Shown one piece after another: positions 32,408 through 41,582 of a DNA stretch of 64,000 bases. Numbering within the stretch: position 1 is the first letter of the stretch; each line of letters starts with the position of its first letter. The notes under the pieces are model-generated. The model made no database searches, was not told the origin of the DNA, and was given only the letters and a program-made list of their open reading frames with translations. This DNA is from Thermococcus sp. AM4 (GTDB lineage Archaea > Methanobacteriota_B > Thermococci > Thermococcales > Thermococcaceae), in the NCBI RefSeq assembly GCF_000151205.2, contig NC_016051.1, positions 1,550,001-1,614,000 on the forward strand, given 5' to 3'. The position numbers and the translations under genes are program-made.

Positions 32408-33598
32408 TCACTCCTCCTTCTCCTCGAGGAACTTCCTGACGTAGTGGGGCACCTTGTAGTTTCCTCCGGGGTCACCGACGAGGAACCCTATCGTGACGAG
32501 CTTGTTCAGTGCCTCGTAGACCTGATTCGCTGGCTTCTTGAGTTCTTTGGCAACGCTTATGTAGCTCACCGGTCCGCCGTTGAACTTCTCGACGATGACC
32601 TTCACGAGATCGCGGTAGTCCTTCGGAACCCTTCTGAGGTACTCCTCGAGGCTCTTGGGCTCCTCAAGGATGGTGCTAACGACCAGCTCGTCTATTGGGT
32701 CGAAGGCGCGCTTCGCGGCCTCGCTGAGGACGTAGTGGAGCAGCCTCAGGATCTGCCTCGGGTTACCCTTCGCGAGATCGTGGATTAGCCTTATCGCCTC
32801 GTCGGTGAAGGGGTAGATTGGATCGTCGGTGTCCCTTATTCTAACCCTGTTGAGCCTCTTCTTCACGAGCTCAAAGGTTTCCTCAACGCTCATGGGTCTC
32901 AACTTAAACTCGTAGTGGAGGCGCATGAAGAATGCCGGGAAGATCCTGGAGTACTCCTCGTAGGCCTCTGGAACCGAGGCGAAGGCAACGATGCAGCCCG
33001 GGGGCATCGTGCTTATCACGTGCCTGAGCATCTCGAAGAACTGTATCTTCTCCTGCTCTCTGGCACCCTGCATGTTCTCGAGCTCGTCGAGAAGAAGGGC
33101 AGAGTAGGGGTACTTTTTGAGCTGCTGGACGAGGAGCTCCGCTATGTCCCTGCTCTTGTACTCCTTCGTGTCGCTCAGCATCTTCTCAAGCCTGTCGATG
33201 AATCCGAGCTTTCTCGATAGATTTTCAAGGAAGATGTTCGTCCTGCTCCTCGGGGGCTTGAGGGCATAGAAGATGTCGCGGGTGAGCTTGAGGATGTCGT
33301 TGGTATCGACCTTAACGTATATCGCCTTACCCCCTTCCCTCTCTATCGCTCTTGCGATGCTCTTGAGCCTCTGGGTCTTTCCCATTCCAAGGGGACCGAC
33401 TATGCTCATCGCTATTGAGCTCTTGTTTCCTATCACCTCAGAGATTATCATGGAAAGCTTCATATCGACCTCCTGATAAACGTGAATCGCCTCAACGTCC
33501 TCTATCCCCTCGCTCGCGAGCTGTTCAAAGGGATTCCTTGAGAGGCCGTAGATCTCGTAGCTCTGAACGGGATAAACTTTAAGTTCCTCGCTCTCCAT
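32408..33598 (-). CDS. Orc1/Cdc6-like AAA ATPase
   Basis: 396 aa. Walker A GPLGMGKTQ (residues 68-75), Walker B LLLDELEN (D170, E171), arginine-rich sensor 2 region KGNPRQILRLLHYV, then a winged helix (GPVSYISVAKELKKPANQVYEALNKLVTIGFL) at the C-terminus. The order AAA+ lid plus winged helix is that of Orc1/Cdc6, but sequence is divergent from the true origin-binding Cdc6 and there is no replication origin-like repeat region next to it. It may act in another DNA process. First gene of an operon with the DUF457 protein; divergent from the THUMP gene. Confidence 0.8.
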   Translation of the reverse strand: MESEELKVYPVQSYEIYGLSRNPFEQLASEGIEDVEAIHVYQEVDMKLSMIISEVIGNKSSIAMSIVGPLGMGKTQRLKSIARAIEREGGKAIYVKVDTNDILKLTRDIFYALKPPRSRTNIFLENLSRKLGFIDRLEKMLSDTKEYKSRDIAELLVQQLKKYPYSALLLDELENMQGAREQEKIQFFEMLRHVISTMPPGCIVAFASVPEAYEEYSRIFPAFFMRLHYEFKLRPMSVEETFELVKKRLNRVRIRDTDDPIYPFTDEAIRLIHDLAKGNPRQILRLLHYVLSEAAKRAFDPIDELVVSTILEEPKSLEEYLRRVPKDYRDLVKVIVEKFNGGPVSYISVAKELKKPANQVYEALNKLVTIGFLVGDPGGNYKVPHYVRKFLEEKEE

Positions 33599-33659
33599 TT
33601 AAACCACCCGGATTAATTTGTCGGTTGGGATATAAAAGTTTGTCCACCGGTGAGCTGAA

Positions 33660-34145
33660 ATGGTTGTCCTTATCGTTACCTGTCCACCGGGAAGGGAGGG
33701 CGATGCCATCCTCGAGCTGGAATGGGCCCTCGATAGAGTTCGAGTCCGGGGGACGGACTGGAGGGGACTTCTCGTGGTGGAAAGTTCCCTTCCGAAAAGT
33801 GAAGCGATAGAGAGGCTCAAGAGGTTCGAGACCCAGGCGATCCAGAGGGTTGTTCCCCTCGATCTCATCGTTCAGGCTTCGCCCGAGGGGATCGAGGCCG
33901 CTGCCCTCGAGCTCATGAGGGACAAAACCGGGACCTTCGCGGTCAGGGCGAGGGTGAGGGGAAACAAAAAGCTGAAGGGGATGGAGCTCGAGAGGAAAAT
34001 CGGCGGGGCCATCGTGAGGGCTTACGGCCTCAGGGTAAACCTCACCGACCCCGACTGGACCCTTGCCATCGAGGTCCTCGGGAAGAAAGCGGGCGTTGGC
34101 GTCCTCGGCAGGGGAGAGGTGCTCAAATTTGAGGTCGCTGATTAG
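33660..34145 (+). CDS. THUMP-domain RNA-binding protein
   Basis: 161 aa. A THUMP domain, an RNA-binding fold found in tRNA-modifying enzymes, covers most of the protein: VQASPEGIEAAALELMRDKTGTFAVRARVRGNKKLKGMELERKIGGAIVRAYGLRVNLTDPDWTLAIEVLG is the standard THUMP sequence (COG1818, Tan1-like). No catalytic domain is present, so it likely assists a partner enzyme; yeast Tan1 helps Kre33 in acetylating tRNA cytidine 12. The ATG follows GGTGAGCTGAA. The ASCH gene follows 11 bp later. Confidence 0.88.
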   Translation: MVVLIVTCPPGREGDAILELEWALDRVRVRGTDWRGLLVVESSLPKSEAIERLKRFETQAIQRVVPLDLIVQASPEGIEAAALELMRDKTGTFAVRARVRGNKKLKGMELERKIGGAIVRAYGLRVNLTDPDWTLAIEVLGKKAGVGVLGRGEVLKFEVAD

Positions 34146-34156
34146 GGGGTGGTCGT

Positions 34157-34507
34157 TTGAGACGCTGGAAGATGGGCCTTCAGGAGGAGTACCTGAGGGC
34201 GATAGCAGAGGGAAAAAAGAAAATTGAGGGTCGCCTGTACGACGAGAAGAGGCAGGCCATAAAGCCGGGCGACGAGATAGTCTTCGAGAACAGGCTCGTC
34301 TGCGTCGTGAAGGACCTGAGGGTTTATTCGTCCTTCAGGGAGATGCTGGAGAAGGAGGGCCTTGAGAACGTCCTGCCGGGAGTGAAGAACATCGAGGAGG
34401 GCGTTAAGGTCTACAGGCGCTTTTATTCCGAGGAGAAGGAGAAGAAGTACGGCGTGGTCGCGATAGAGGTCGAGCCAGTAGCGTGGATTGGGGAACCGTT
34501 GGAGTAG
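34157..34507 (+). CDS. ASCH-domain protein
   Basis: 116 aa. The sequence RRWKMGLQEEYLRAIAEGKKKIEGRLYDEKRQAIKPGDEIVFEN and later YSSFREMLEKEGLENVLPGVKNIEEGVKVYRRFYSEEKEKKYGVVAIEVEPV is typical of archaeal ASCH proteins, a PUA-like RNA/nucleoside-binding fold; some relatives are amidohydrolases of N4-acetylcytidine. Start at TTG 34157 is chosen because GGTGGT precedes it and family members begin with this sequence; the ATG at 34172 would cut off the first strand. Probably co-transcribed with the THUMP gene. Confidence 0.85.
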   Translation: MRRWKMGLQEEYLRAIAEGKKKIEGRLYDEKRQAIKPGDEIVFENRLVCVVKDLRVYSSFREMLEKEGLENVLPGVKNIEEGVKVYRRFYSEEKEKKYGVVAIEVEPVAWIGEPLE

Positions 34508-34567
34508 TAGCCCGGTTTTCGATTTCTTTGAACCACAAAAAGCAAAAAGAGGAAGTTGAGGAAAGAC

Positions 34568-36067
34568 TCAAAGATACCTCTCCTTCACCCACCTGATGAA
34601 GTAGTCCGGGTTCAGCTCCTCGCCGATGGCCTTCTTTAACAGCTCCTTCGGCGGGTAGATGCTTCCCCAGCGGTGTATCTTCTCCCTCAGCCAGGCCTTT
34701 ATCGGTTCGAACTCGGCCCTTGCAACCTTGTCTTCTAAGTCCGGGATGTCCTTCTTCATATGGTAGTAAAGCTGGCTCGCGAGGAGCGTTCCGATGCTGT
34801 AGGTCGGGAAGTAGCCTATCGTTCCGTGCGCCCAGTGGATGTCCTGAAGGATTCCCTCCGCGTAGGTCTTCGGCCTTATGCCGAGAAGCTTCTCCATCTC
34901 CTCGTTCCAGAGCTCCGGTAAATCCCTGGCCTTGACGCCCTCGTTGAGCATCATTCTCTCAAGCTTGAAGCGGAGGAGTATGTGGAAGTTGTAGGTGACG
35001 ACATCTGCTTCAGTCCTGATGAAGTCCGGGCGAACGATGTTGAAGTACAGGTAGACGTCCTCCGGCGTGTAGTTGGCCATGAAGGGCAGGTTCTCCTTCA
35101 GGACGGGGTAGATTAGCCCCGCGAACTCCCTTGAGCGTCCGATGATGTTCTCCCAGAACCTGCTCTGGCTCTCGTGGATTCCAAGGGAGACGCCACCGGC
35201 TATGGGGCTGAACATGAACCTCTCGTCCTGCTGGAGCTCGTAGAGGGCATGTCCGAACTCGTGGACGGTGCTCAGTATCGTCCTCCTGAAGTCGTAGCCC
35301 TCGTATCTGGTGGTTATCCTCACGTCCCTGATTCCGAACTCGGTCGTGAACGGGTGGGCGGAGACGTCCAGGCGGGAACGGACGCCGAGCGGGAAGCCAA
35401 ACTTCTGGAGAATCCAGAGGTTGACCTTCTCCATCTGGGCTCTCTCATACTTCTCCTTCTCGAGGGGGTGCTCCCTCGGAACCTTGCCCTCCTCCATTAT
35501 CTTTTCAAGGAGGGGCTTTAGCTCCTTCTCGAGTTTGTCGAACATCCTCTCGACTTCCCTGGTGGTGAGGCCCTCCTCGAACATGTCCAGCAGGGCATCG
35601 TAGGGCTCGTCCTCGTAGCCGAGGTACTCAGCGGCGCGCTTGGCGAGGTCTATAATTTTGTCGAGCCAGGGCTCAAACTTGGAGTAGTCGTCGCTCTTCT
35701 TCGCCTCCTCCCAGGCCTTCGTCGCCTGGCTCGTGACCTCGCTCATCTCCCTGAGGAACTCGGGCGGGAAGGCCCTGCTGATTCTTATCGAGCGGTCGAG
35801 AACCCTGACGACACCGCGCTCGTACTCGTTGAGGTTTTCTATTCCCTTGGCCTTCTCGACGAGCTCGACGAAGTCCGGTTTGAGGAGGAACTCCTGGCCC
35901 AGAACCGAAAGCTCGCCCTGCGCAACGGAGCGCTCGAGTATCCCCTCCCTGGGCATGTTGACCTCCATGTCCCAGCCGAGCACGCTCTGGGCGTGGCCTA
36001 TTGCCCATATCCTCCTGTACTTGGTTAGAATCTCCCTGATGATCTCGTTCTGAAAAACCGTTTCCAT
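34568..36067 (-). CDS. Thermostable carboxypeptidase (M32 / Taq family)
   Basis: 499 aa. A zinc metallopeptidase that removes C-terminal amino acids from peptides in the cytoplasm. Active-site HEFGH (residues 269-273) and the downstream zinc ligand in HESQSRFWEN (E299); also DVSAHPFTTEF and DIHWAHGTIGYFPTYSIGT, hallmark blocks of the family (P. furiosus carboxypeptidase 1). The ATG at 36067 follows GGTGGTGTTT. The gene stands alone, divergent from the PfkB kinase. Useful for a peptide-fermenting organism. Confidence 0.95.
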   Translation of the reverse strand: METVFQNEIIREILTKYRRIWAIGHAQSVLGWDMEVNMPREGILERSVAQGELSVLGQEFLLKPDFVELVEKAKGIENLNEYERGVVRVLDRSIRISRAFPPEFLREMSEVTSQATKAWEEAKKSDDYSKFEPWLDKIIDLAKRAAEYLGYEDEPYDALLDMFEEGLTTREVERMFDKLEKELKPLLEKIMEEGKVPREHPLEKEKYERAQMEKVNLWILQKFGFPLGVRSRLDVSAHPFTTEFGIRDVRITTRYEGYDFRRTILSTVHEFGHALYELQQDERFMFSPIAGGVSLGIHESQSRFWENIIGRSREFAGLIYPVLKENLPFMANYTPEDVYLYFNIVRPDFIRTEADVVTYNFHILLRFKLERMMLNEGVKARDLPELWNEEMEKLLGIRPKTYAEGILQDIHWAHGTIGYFPTYSIGTLLASQLYYHMKKDIPDLEDKVARAEFEPIKAWLREKIHRWGSIYPPKELLKKAIGEELNPDYFIRWVKERYL

Positions 36068-36200
36068 AAACACCACCGGGGAACTTTGGAGTGGCCTGCT
36101 TTTAAACCTTTTCGACGCCCATCTAAACGAAAAGTTGGAAGCGAATTACAACCACAAAAATCGCTTTAAGGGTGCTCGCCTACAGCGTTCGGGTGAAACT

Positions 36201-37028
36201 ATGGGGGTAGAACTCGTCGTCCTCGGTCACGTTTCAATTGATACCATAGTCTTCCCGGACGGGAGGAAAATTGAGATGCCCGGCGGAGCGGCTGCGGCCG
36301 TTGCGACCTCCGCCGCCCTGGCCGGCGCCAATGTTGGCCTCGTCACTAAAGTTGGCGAGGATTTTCCGAGAGAATGGCTCCAAAAGCTCGCGGAATACGT
36401 TGACATCAGGGGAGTTCAAATCCTCCCCGGAAAGACCATTCACATCTGGGTTATCTACAAACCCGACGGAAGCGTCGAGTCGCCGGTCGAGATGGGCGTT
36501 GCGGAGAGAATGGGTGAAACGCCGATTCCCGATGATTACCTCAAAGCGAAAATCTTCCACATAGCCCCGATTCCTCCAGAGGAGCAGCTCAAGGCCATCG
36601 AGAGACTTGAAGGGAAGAGGGTGAGCCTCGACTTCAATCCGACCTACTACGAGGACTACCGGAGAAAGCCGGGCCTCGTGAGGGAGCTCGTTTCGAGGAG
36701 CTACGCCATCTTTCCAAACGAGAGGGAGGCGAAGCTAATCACCGGGTTCGACGACGTGGAGAAAGCCGCCGAGGAGCTGTACTCGTGGGGAACTGATCTG
36801 GTTGTTATAACGAGGGGAGAGCGAGGAGTTCTGATTTACGACGGCGACTTCCACGAGTTTCCGGCGTTGCCAGTTGAGGGTGAGATAGACCCAACCGGTG
36901 CCGGCGATGCCTTCGCGGGCGGTTTTCTCGCCGGGCTCGTGAAGGGGAAAGCGCTTGGGGAGTGTGCAAGACTCGGTCTAGAGCGGGCGAGAGAAGTCCT
37001 GAAGAAGAGGGGGAGCTGGAGCGTTTAG
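36201..37028 (+). CDS. PfkB-family carbohydrate/nucleoside kinase
   Basis: 275 aa. N-terminal VVLGHVSIDTIVFPDG and MPGGAAAAVATSAALAGANVGLVTKVGEDFP (PfkB signature 1), and C-terminal DPTGAGDAFAGGFLAGL (signature 2 with catalytic Asp). The shorter lid and the PNEREAKLITGF motif suggest a sugar or nucleoside kinase. Thermococcales use such enzymes for ribose 1-phosphate, cytidine or inositol; I cannot assign the substrate. The ATG at 36201 is chosen after GGGTGAAACT; upstream frame residues are not protein-like. TATA-like CGCTTTAAGG near 36163. Confidence 0.88.
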   Translation: MGVELVVLGHVSIDTIVFPDGRKIEMPGGAAAAVATSAALAGANVGLVTKVGEDFPREWLQKLAEYVDIRGVQILPGKTIHIWVIYKPDGSVESPVEMGVAERMGETPIPDDYLKAKIFHIAPIPPEEQLKAIERLEGKRVSLDFNPTYYEDYRRKPGLVRELVSRSYAIFPNEREAKLITGFDDVEKAAEELYSWGTDLVVITRGERGVLIYDGDFHEFPALPVEGEIDPTGAGDAFAGGFLAGLVKGKALGECARLGLERAREVLKKRGSWSV

Positions 37029-37453
37029 TCCTCCCCCGCCATTCTGGTGAAGAGGTAGAGGGCCAGCACGACTCCGGCCGCTACGGCCGTGACTTCCAGC
37101 CTCGGGAGGAACGGGGATACTGTCCGGATCAGCAGGTACGTTGGAATGCTCAGGGACACCGCCAGTATCAGAACGGCGTAGTGCTCGTAGGGGGCTTTCT
37201 CCCTGTCCATCTGTCCCATCTCGATCGCCAGCAGTGCCAGGGCAACGATCGCTATTCCCTTTATCCCCCCGACGTTTCTGTAAACGAGGTCTATTCCAGC
37301 CCCGGCCAGGAAGAGCATGCCGAAGAAGTGCCAGTGTATCCCGAGCAGCGCCAGGGGAAGGAGCAGAAGGCTCCACCTGTCCACAGTGTGTAGCAGGTAC
37401 ATAGAGAGCACCAGCGGGATCAGCGAGTAGAACCTCCTTCTGGGTTTTCTCAT
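37025..37453 (-). CDS. Membrane protein, last gene of the MoxR operon
   Basis: 142 aa with about four to five hydrophobic stretches (FYSLIPLVLSMYLL, WSLLLLPLALLGIHW, IAIVALALLAIEMG, YAVLILAVSLSIPTYLLI, TAVAAGVVLALYLF). The ATG overlaps the DUF58 gene stop (ATGA), and its own end overlaps the convergent PfkB gene by 4 bp. No family recognised. As the fifth gene in a stepwise-overlapping operon with MoxR, DUF58 and DUF4129 proteins, it probably belongs to the same membrane-linked complex. Confidence 0.75.
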   Translation of the reverse strand: MRKPRRRFYSLIPLVLSMYLLHTVDRWSLLLLPLALLGIHWHFFGMLFLAGAGIDLVYRNVGGIKGIAIVALALLAIEMGQMDREKAPYEHYAVLILAVSLSIPTYLLIRTVSPFLPRLEVTAVAAGVVLALYLFTRMAGED

Positions 37454-38700
37454 AGGTGGATCACCTCTGCGATGGCAGCTTTAAGGGGTTTCTTGACGTC
37501 CCAGTCGATTATGATCCCGTGGGTGGCCATTTTCCTGAGCTGTGCCTTCCTCTTCAGCCTGAGGATCCTCACCGCGAGCTCTTCCTCCTTCGTCTTCGGC
37601 TCGACGAGGCTGTATGGGTCGGGGGAAATCACGATGACCTTGTAACCGTAAGCCGACATCGTTCTCAGGGCCTCCCTGCTCTCCTCCGTGAGGAGAGTGG
37701 AGAAGTAGAGGAGCTGGGCCCTCGCCGGGAAGCGAGATCTGATGAGGTGCTCGACCTGGTAGGCTATCATGTTGTTCCTGTCTGGCTTCGCGGTGCTTAA
37801 GAAGTCAATGCACTTGAAGAAGTGCCTCTTTCCGTAATCGACGCGAACCCACAGGGGCACGGCCTCCGCCAAGAGCAGACCGAAGCTGGTTCCGTTGTGG
37901 AGGGCGTTGAGCATGAGAGAGGCCGCGGCCCTGACGATGTAGTCAAAGACCCGTCCTCCCCGGTAGGAAGCGTCGACGATGAACACAACGTCGACCTTTC
38001 TCTCGCTCTCGTACTCGTTGGCCATTATCTTTCCGGTCTTCGCGGTTGCCTTCCAGTTGATTATCTTGAGGGGATCTCCGGGCTGGTACTCCCTTATGGC
38101 GTGGAACTCAACCCCCTCACCAATCCTCGGAGATGGCAATGGACCGGCGGTGATCTTGGTTCCCCGCGTTGAGTAGGGCGTCGGAACGTCCTCGATGAGG
38201 GGCATACCTATCAGTTCGGTGTAGTGCTCTATGAAGTGGTCGAGCTTGAAGAAGCCCATCGGATCCCGGTAGCTGATCCTCACCCCGTTGAACTCGTGTA
38301 TCCCGCGCCTGACCCTAACCTTGTACGTTATCGTCCTTTCCTCGTCCGTTCCGAGGGACAGAACGTGTTCCCTGCTCCCCTCGATTAGCTCAAGCCCCTC
38401 CGGGATGTCCTCCTCGATCTTGAGGCTGGGTATCCTTGCGTTCGATTTGATCCTCAGCTTTATCTCCGCCGTTTCGCCCTCCAGCATTCTATCGTGCGGT
38501 ATCTCCCTCTTGACCTCGAGCTTTATCTCGGGCCTGAAGAAGAATATCGACACGAAGAAGACCCAGAGCACGGGGAGTATCAGGTAGACTAACTCCCAGC
38601 GCAGGAAGAAAAAGGCCGAGATTAGTATCAGCCACATTGCCAGCAGGGTTTCGGCCGCTCTCTCCGTCAGTTCTGGCTTTATTTCTCCGGGCATGGCCAT
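37450..38700 (-). CDS. DUF58 domain protein
   Basis: 416 aa. Two N-terminal membrane helices (LLAMWLILISAFFFLRW, LVYLILPVLWVFFVSIFFF), a beta-rich region, and then the DUF58 motif (REYQPGDPLKIINWKATAKTGKIMANEYESERKVDVVFIVDAS), in which DVVFIVDAS starts a von Willebrand A-like fold. DUF58 proteins almost always pair with MoxR ATPases. The ATG at 38700 overlaps the moxR stop (TGATG). Confidence 0.88.
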   Translation of the reverse strand: MAMPGEIKPELTERAAETLLAMWLILISAFFFLRWELVYLILPVLWVFFVSIFFFRPEIKLEVKREIPHDRMLEGETAEIKLRIKSNARIPSLKIEEDIPEGLELIEGSREHVLSLGTDEERTITYKVRVRRGIHEFNGVRISYRDPMGFFKLDHFIEHYTELIGMPLIEDVPTPYSTRGTKITAGPLPSPRIGEGVEFHAIREYQPGDPLKIINWKATAKTGKIMANEYESERKVDVVFIVDASYRGGRVFDYIVRAAASLMLNALHNGTSFGLLLAEAVPLWVRVDYGKRHFFKCIDFLSTAKPDRNNMIAYQVEHLIRSRFPARAQLLYFSTLLTEESREALRTMSAYGYKVIVISPDPYSLVEPKTKEEELAVRILRLKRKAQLRKMATHGIIIDWDVKKPLKAAIAEVIHL

Positions 38701-39653
38701 CACTCGAACTTTGGAACTGGAACGCGGTCGAGGAGCTTCTTCATTATGCTCTCCTGGCTGACCCTCGTGTACCAGAGCTCGCGCTTGAGGATGAGCCTGT
38801 GGCTCAACGCCGGAACGGCGATGGCCTTGATGTCGTCGGGTATGACGTAGTCCCTCCCGTTGAGGGCGGCGTACGCTCTGGAGAGCTTCAAAAGGGCGAG
38901 GCTTCCCCTCGGCGAGGCCCCGACCTCGATCTCCTTCTTGTCCTCCCTCGTTGCCGTGACGATGTCGGTTATGTACTCCAGTATCGCGTCGCTGACGTAG
39001 ACGTCCTCTATGGCGCGCTGCATCTCCACGACCTCTTTCGGGGTCGTAACCGGGCGTACGTCAACTTCCTCCTTCTTCCTCTCCATCCTTCTCCGGAGGA
39101 TCTCCATCTCCTCCTCCCTGCTCGGGTAGCCAACGCGGAGCCTGACGAGGAAACGGTCGAGCTGGGCCTCGGGAAGCGGATAAGTTCCCTCCTGCTCTAT
39201 CGGGTTCTGGGTCGCTATGACTATGAAGGGCTTCGGGAGCTCGTAGGTGTTGCCCTCAACCGTAACCTGTCTCTCCTGCATCGCCTCGAGCAGAGCGGAC
39301 TGGGTCTTTGGAGGGGCGCGGTTTATCTCGTCCGCGAGCAGGACGTTGGTGAAAACGGGCCCCTTCTTGAACTCGAACTCCAGGGTTTTCTGGTTGAAGA
39401 TGCTAACGCCGAGGATGTCGCTTGGAAGCAGATCCGGCGTAAACTGAACGCGCCTGAACTCCACCCCCAGGGCCCTGGCAAAGCTCTTGGCCATCAGCGT
39501 TTTCGCCAGGCCCGGCAAGTCCTCGAGCAGTATGTGGCCGTCAGCCAGGATCGTCGTCAGTATGAGCCTGAGCACCTCGTCCTTTCCCACTATCGCCTTC
39601 TTGACCTCTCCGAGTACCTCTTTACCCTTCAGCTGGACTTCTTCCACCTTCAT
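38700..39653 (-). CDS. MoxR-family AAA ATPase
   Basis: 317 aa. AAA+ chaperone-like ATPase with Walker [15 protein letters not shown], Walker [25 protein letters not shown], sensor 1 [23 protein letters not shown], and C-terminal lid. MoxR proteins help activate or insert metal cofactors and partner proteins with VWA domains. The start at ATG 39653 (GAGGTGGATATTG before) lies inside the 3' end of the preceding gene; a TTG at 39671 is less likely. Located in the middle of the five-gene operon 37025-40924. Confidence 0.92.
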   Translation of the reverse strand: MKVEEVQLKGKEVLGEVKKAIVGKDEVLRLILTTILADGHILLEDLPGLAKTLMAKSFARALGVEFRRVQFTPDLLPSDILGVSIFNQKTLEFEFKKGPVFTNVLLADEINRAPPKTQSALLEAMQERQVTVEGNTYELPKPFIVIATQNPIEQEGTYPLPEAQLDRFLVRLRVGYPSREEEMEILRRRMERKKEEVDVRPVTTPKEVVEMQRAIEDVYVSDAILEYITDIVTATREDKKEIEVGASPRGSLALLKLSRAYAALNGRDYVIPDDIKAIAVPALSHRLILKRELWYTRVSQESIMKKLLDRVPVPKFE

Positions 39654-40074
39654 CAATATCCACCTCAACAACCTTCAAAGCCTTCTCGAGGTTCTCCAAA
39701 AAATCTCCCTCCTTCCTTATTAGGAGGAGGGCTTCGTTGGGCTTCTCGTGAAGCCGTCTGTAAGTTTCGGCCTGGTTATCGGAAAGCGTCATATAGATCT
39801 CGATTATCTGCTCCTCGAGGATCGACCTCGAAACGGGGCTCTTCTTGGCCTTCTCGATTATCTTGGCTATCCTCTCGATCTCGTCTTTTCTCTCCACGAT
39901 TTCCTTCCTGCTTATCGAGGGGTACGCTATCCTCAACTCCTCCCCGAAGAGGTAGGCGAGCGTGATGATCGACAGCAAAAGAACCGAGAGCCATCTGAGG
40001 ACGTACGCCCCGAAGATTATCCCCCCGATCAGGGGGAGCGCTATGAGGATCAGGAAGGATTTACGTATTCTCAT
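39622..40074 (-). CDS. Small membrane protein of the MoxR operon
   Basis: 150 aa. Two adjacent membrane helices ([38 protein letters not shown]) followed by a cytoplasmic, charged, helical region ([52 protein letters not shown]). This layout is common between DUF4129 and moxR genes in Thermococcales but I know no function. It overlaps moxR by 32 bp and the DUF4129 gene by 14 bp. Confidence 0.78.
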   Translation of the reverse strand: MRIRKSFLILIALPLIGGIIFGAYVLRWLSVLLLSIITLAYLFGEELRIAYPSISRKEIVERKDEIERIAKIIEKAKKSPVSRSILEEQIIEIYMTLSDNQAETYRRLHEKPNEALLLIRKEGDFLENLEKALKVVEVDIDEGGRSPAEG

Positions 40075-40924
40075 CCATCCCCCTCCGCATCTCCCTGTAG
40101 GCTTTCAGGGCCATCTCCGCGTCCTCCCAGGTTACTTTTTCGGGGGCGTACTTGGCCTTCTCAAAGAGCCTAGTCAGCTCGATGAAGGTCTCCCTCCTAA
40201 AACCAACCTTTTCAGCGTGCTCCCAGTGCGTCCAGCTCTCCTTGTAGGGAATACCCAGGTACTCAAGCCAGAGGACGGCGTTCTTGTATATGCCAACGAT
40301 CGCGTCCCTCGGGTTGTCGAAGGCTTCTAAGCCCTCCTCCTGGAGCTTTCTGTCAAAGGCTTCAGCCTTGAGTTTGATCGCCTTTCTCTTCCTTCTCCGG
40401 ATCATCTCACGGTAGTAGTTCGCCCCCCAGATCACCAGAAAGATCAGGAAGGCAACCCCTATCGTGTAGCCTATCCACACCGGAAAGCTGGACGTTTCCC
40501 CTCCCTTCGCATGGTGAGGAGTGACGTTGTAGGACTGGGGTGTCCCCACCACCCCCGTGGTTGTCGTCGTGTTGTTGGCTGTGGCGTTGCGGGGGAGCGG
40601 CTGAACGCCCCCGGCGAGTATCTGGAGAACCGCACCGAAGAGAAGGGCCATTATGAAGAACGCCAGCATTCTCGTGACGATTTTTCGGTCCTTGTAGAGG
40701 TCCTTTCTCTTGCTCGGGATATCGCGCCAGCTCAGAAACAGAAGGAGAACTATCATCATCGAGACGATGCTCGTTAGCGATATTATTATGGACCATACGG
40801 TTGGGCTTGAGTTGCTTCTCTCGATCTCCCCGCGCCTGACCGTGGGATGGAAGAGCAGTGCCATGAGGAGCAGTATGCCGAGCATTACCGCGAGAGCTTT
40901 CGTTCTGGTTGACATCTCCCTCAT
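40061..40924 (-). CDS. DUF4129 domain membrane protein, first gene of the MoxR operon
   Basis: 287 aa. One helix at the N-terminus (ALAVMLGILLLMALLFHP), two more (WSIIISLTSIVSMMIVLLLFLSW and MLAFFIMALLFGAVLQILAGG), a Ser/Thr/Pro-rich outside loop with TANNTTTTTG, another helix (IGYTIGVAFLIFLVIWG), then the C-terminal DUF4129 domain (AIVGIYKNAVLWLEYLGIPYKESWTHWEHAEKV, ELTRLFEKAKYAPEKVTWEDAEMAL). DUF4129 often resembles transglutaminase-linked domains. The gene heads the operon; ATG at 40924, alternative ATG at 40915. Confidence 0.82.
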   Translation of the reverse strand: MREMSTRTKALAVMLGILLLMALLFHPTVRRGEIERSNSSPTVWSIIISLTSIVSMMIVLLLFLSWRDIPSKRKDLYKDRKIVTRMLAFFIMALLFGAVLQILAGGVQPLPRNATANNTTTTTGVVGTPQSYNVTPHHAKGGETSSFPVWIGYTIGVAFLIFLVIWGANYYREMIRRRKRKAIKLKAEAFDRKLQEEGLEAFDNPRDAIVGIYKNAVLWLEYLGIPYKESWTHWEHAEKVGFRRETFIELTRLFEKAKYAPEKVTWEDAEMALKAYREMRRGMDENT

Positions 40925-41007
40925 TTCCCCTTTGGAGTTACCCTTTAAATCTTTTTCATTCCGGTAACGTTAAAACGCCCTCCGGTGATGAATCTCAGGG
41001 TGAGACC

Positions 41008-41502
41008 ATGGAGAGGCTTCCGAGGCTCTACGTTGAGGCGGCTTTTGAGGAGTGTTTCACCGGTGGAAAGGCGGTGGAGGACTGCGTTGTGATCATGGGC
41101 AACGTTGAGGTCTGGCTCGGGAAAGGTGAGGCCCTGCCGGACTTCATCGACGTGGAGAGGGCGAAGTTCCTCAAAAGGGAGGTGTACGACAGGTTTTACC
41201 TCTACGTTGACAGGGTTGAGAGCAGAATGCTGGTTGACGCGGTCCTTGTCCTCCCCGACGGCAGAACGAGGATATACCTAAGGAAGGGCGACGAGCTGCT
41301 CCTCCTGCCCGTTGAAGGCTTCACGAAGACCCTCATCGCAAACGTCGGAAACAGGGTTAGAACAGGGGATGCCTTCGCGGCGGTAACGACGAGGAAGGGA
41401 GAGGTCCACTATCTCAGACCCCCGAAGAGCGGCACCGTGGTTTTCATAGACGAGATAACCAGCAGGCCCCACTACGTCTACTACATCCTCCCAGAGGAGT
41501 GA
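41008..41502 (+). CDS. DUF2118-like protein
   Basis: 164 aa. MERLPRLYVEAAFEECFTGGKAVEDCVVIMGNVEVWLGKG leads into an alpha/beta domain and a C-terminal beta-sandwich half (GNRVRTGDAFAAVTTRKGEVHYLRPPKSGTVVFIDEITSRPHYVYYILPEE) whose spacing recalls biotinyl/lipoyl-like folds. I think it belongs to DUF2118, an archaeal family without known function; this rests on memory. The ATG at 41008 is chosen after CAGGGTGAGACC; the longer frame upstream runs into the divergent operon. Confidence 0.72.
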   Translation: MERLPRLYVEAAFEECFTGGKAVEDCVVIMGNVEVWLGKGEALPDFIDVERAKFLKREVYDRFYLYVDRVESRMLVDAVLVLPDGRTRIYLRKGDELLLLPVEGFTKTLIANVGNRVRTGDAFAAVTTRKGEVHYLRPPKSGTVVFIDEITSRPHYVYYILPEE

Positions 41503-41529
41503 CCACTCTTTCCCATTTTTGTTCCAAAG

Positions 41530-41539
41530 GTTTATAAAC
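41530..41539 (+). promoter_or_regulatory. TATA box of the FKBP gene
   Basis: GTTTATAAAC, a symmetric strong TATA box 44-53 bp before the ATG at 41583. The predicted transcription start is near 41560, just before the ribosome binding site GGAGTTGAAGG. Confidence 0.6.
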
Positions 41540-41582
41540 CCGGCCAGCGAGTTCCGATGGAAGAATTTTGGAGTTGAAGGAA

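Noticed and set aside
33730-33760. GAGTTCGAGTCCGGGGG resembling a tRNA T-arm
   Set aside because: No matching acceptor or anticodon arm around it and it is inside the THUMP gene.
38637-39965. 442-codon open frame antisense to moxR and its neighbours
   Set aside because: Crosses several real, overlapping minus-strand genes; same codon-bias artefact.
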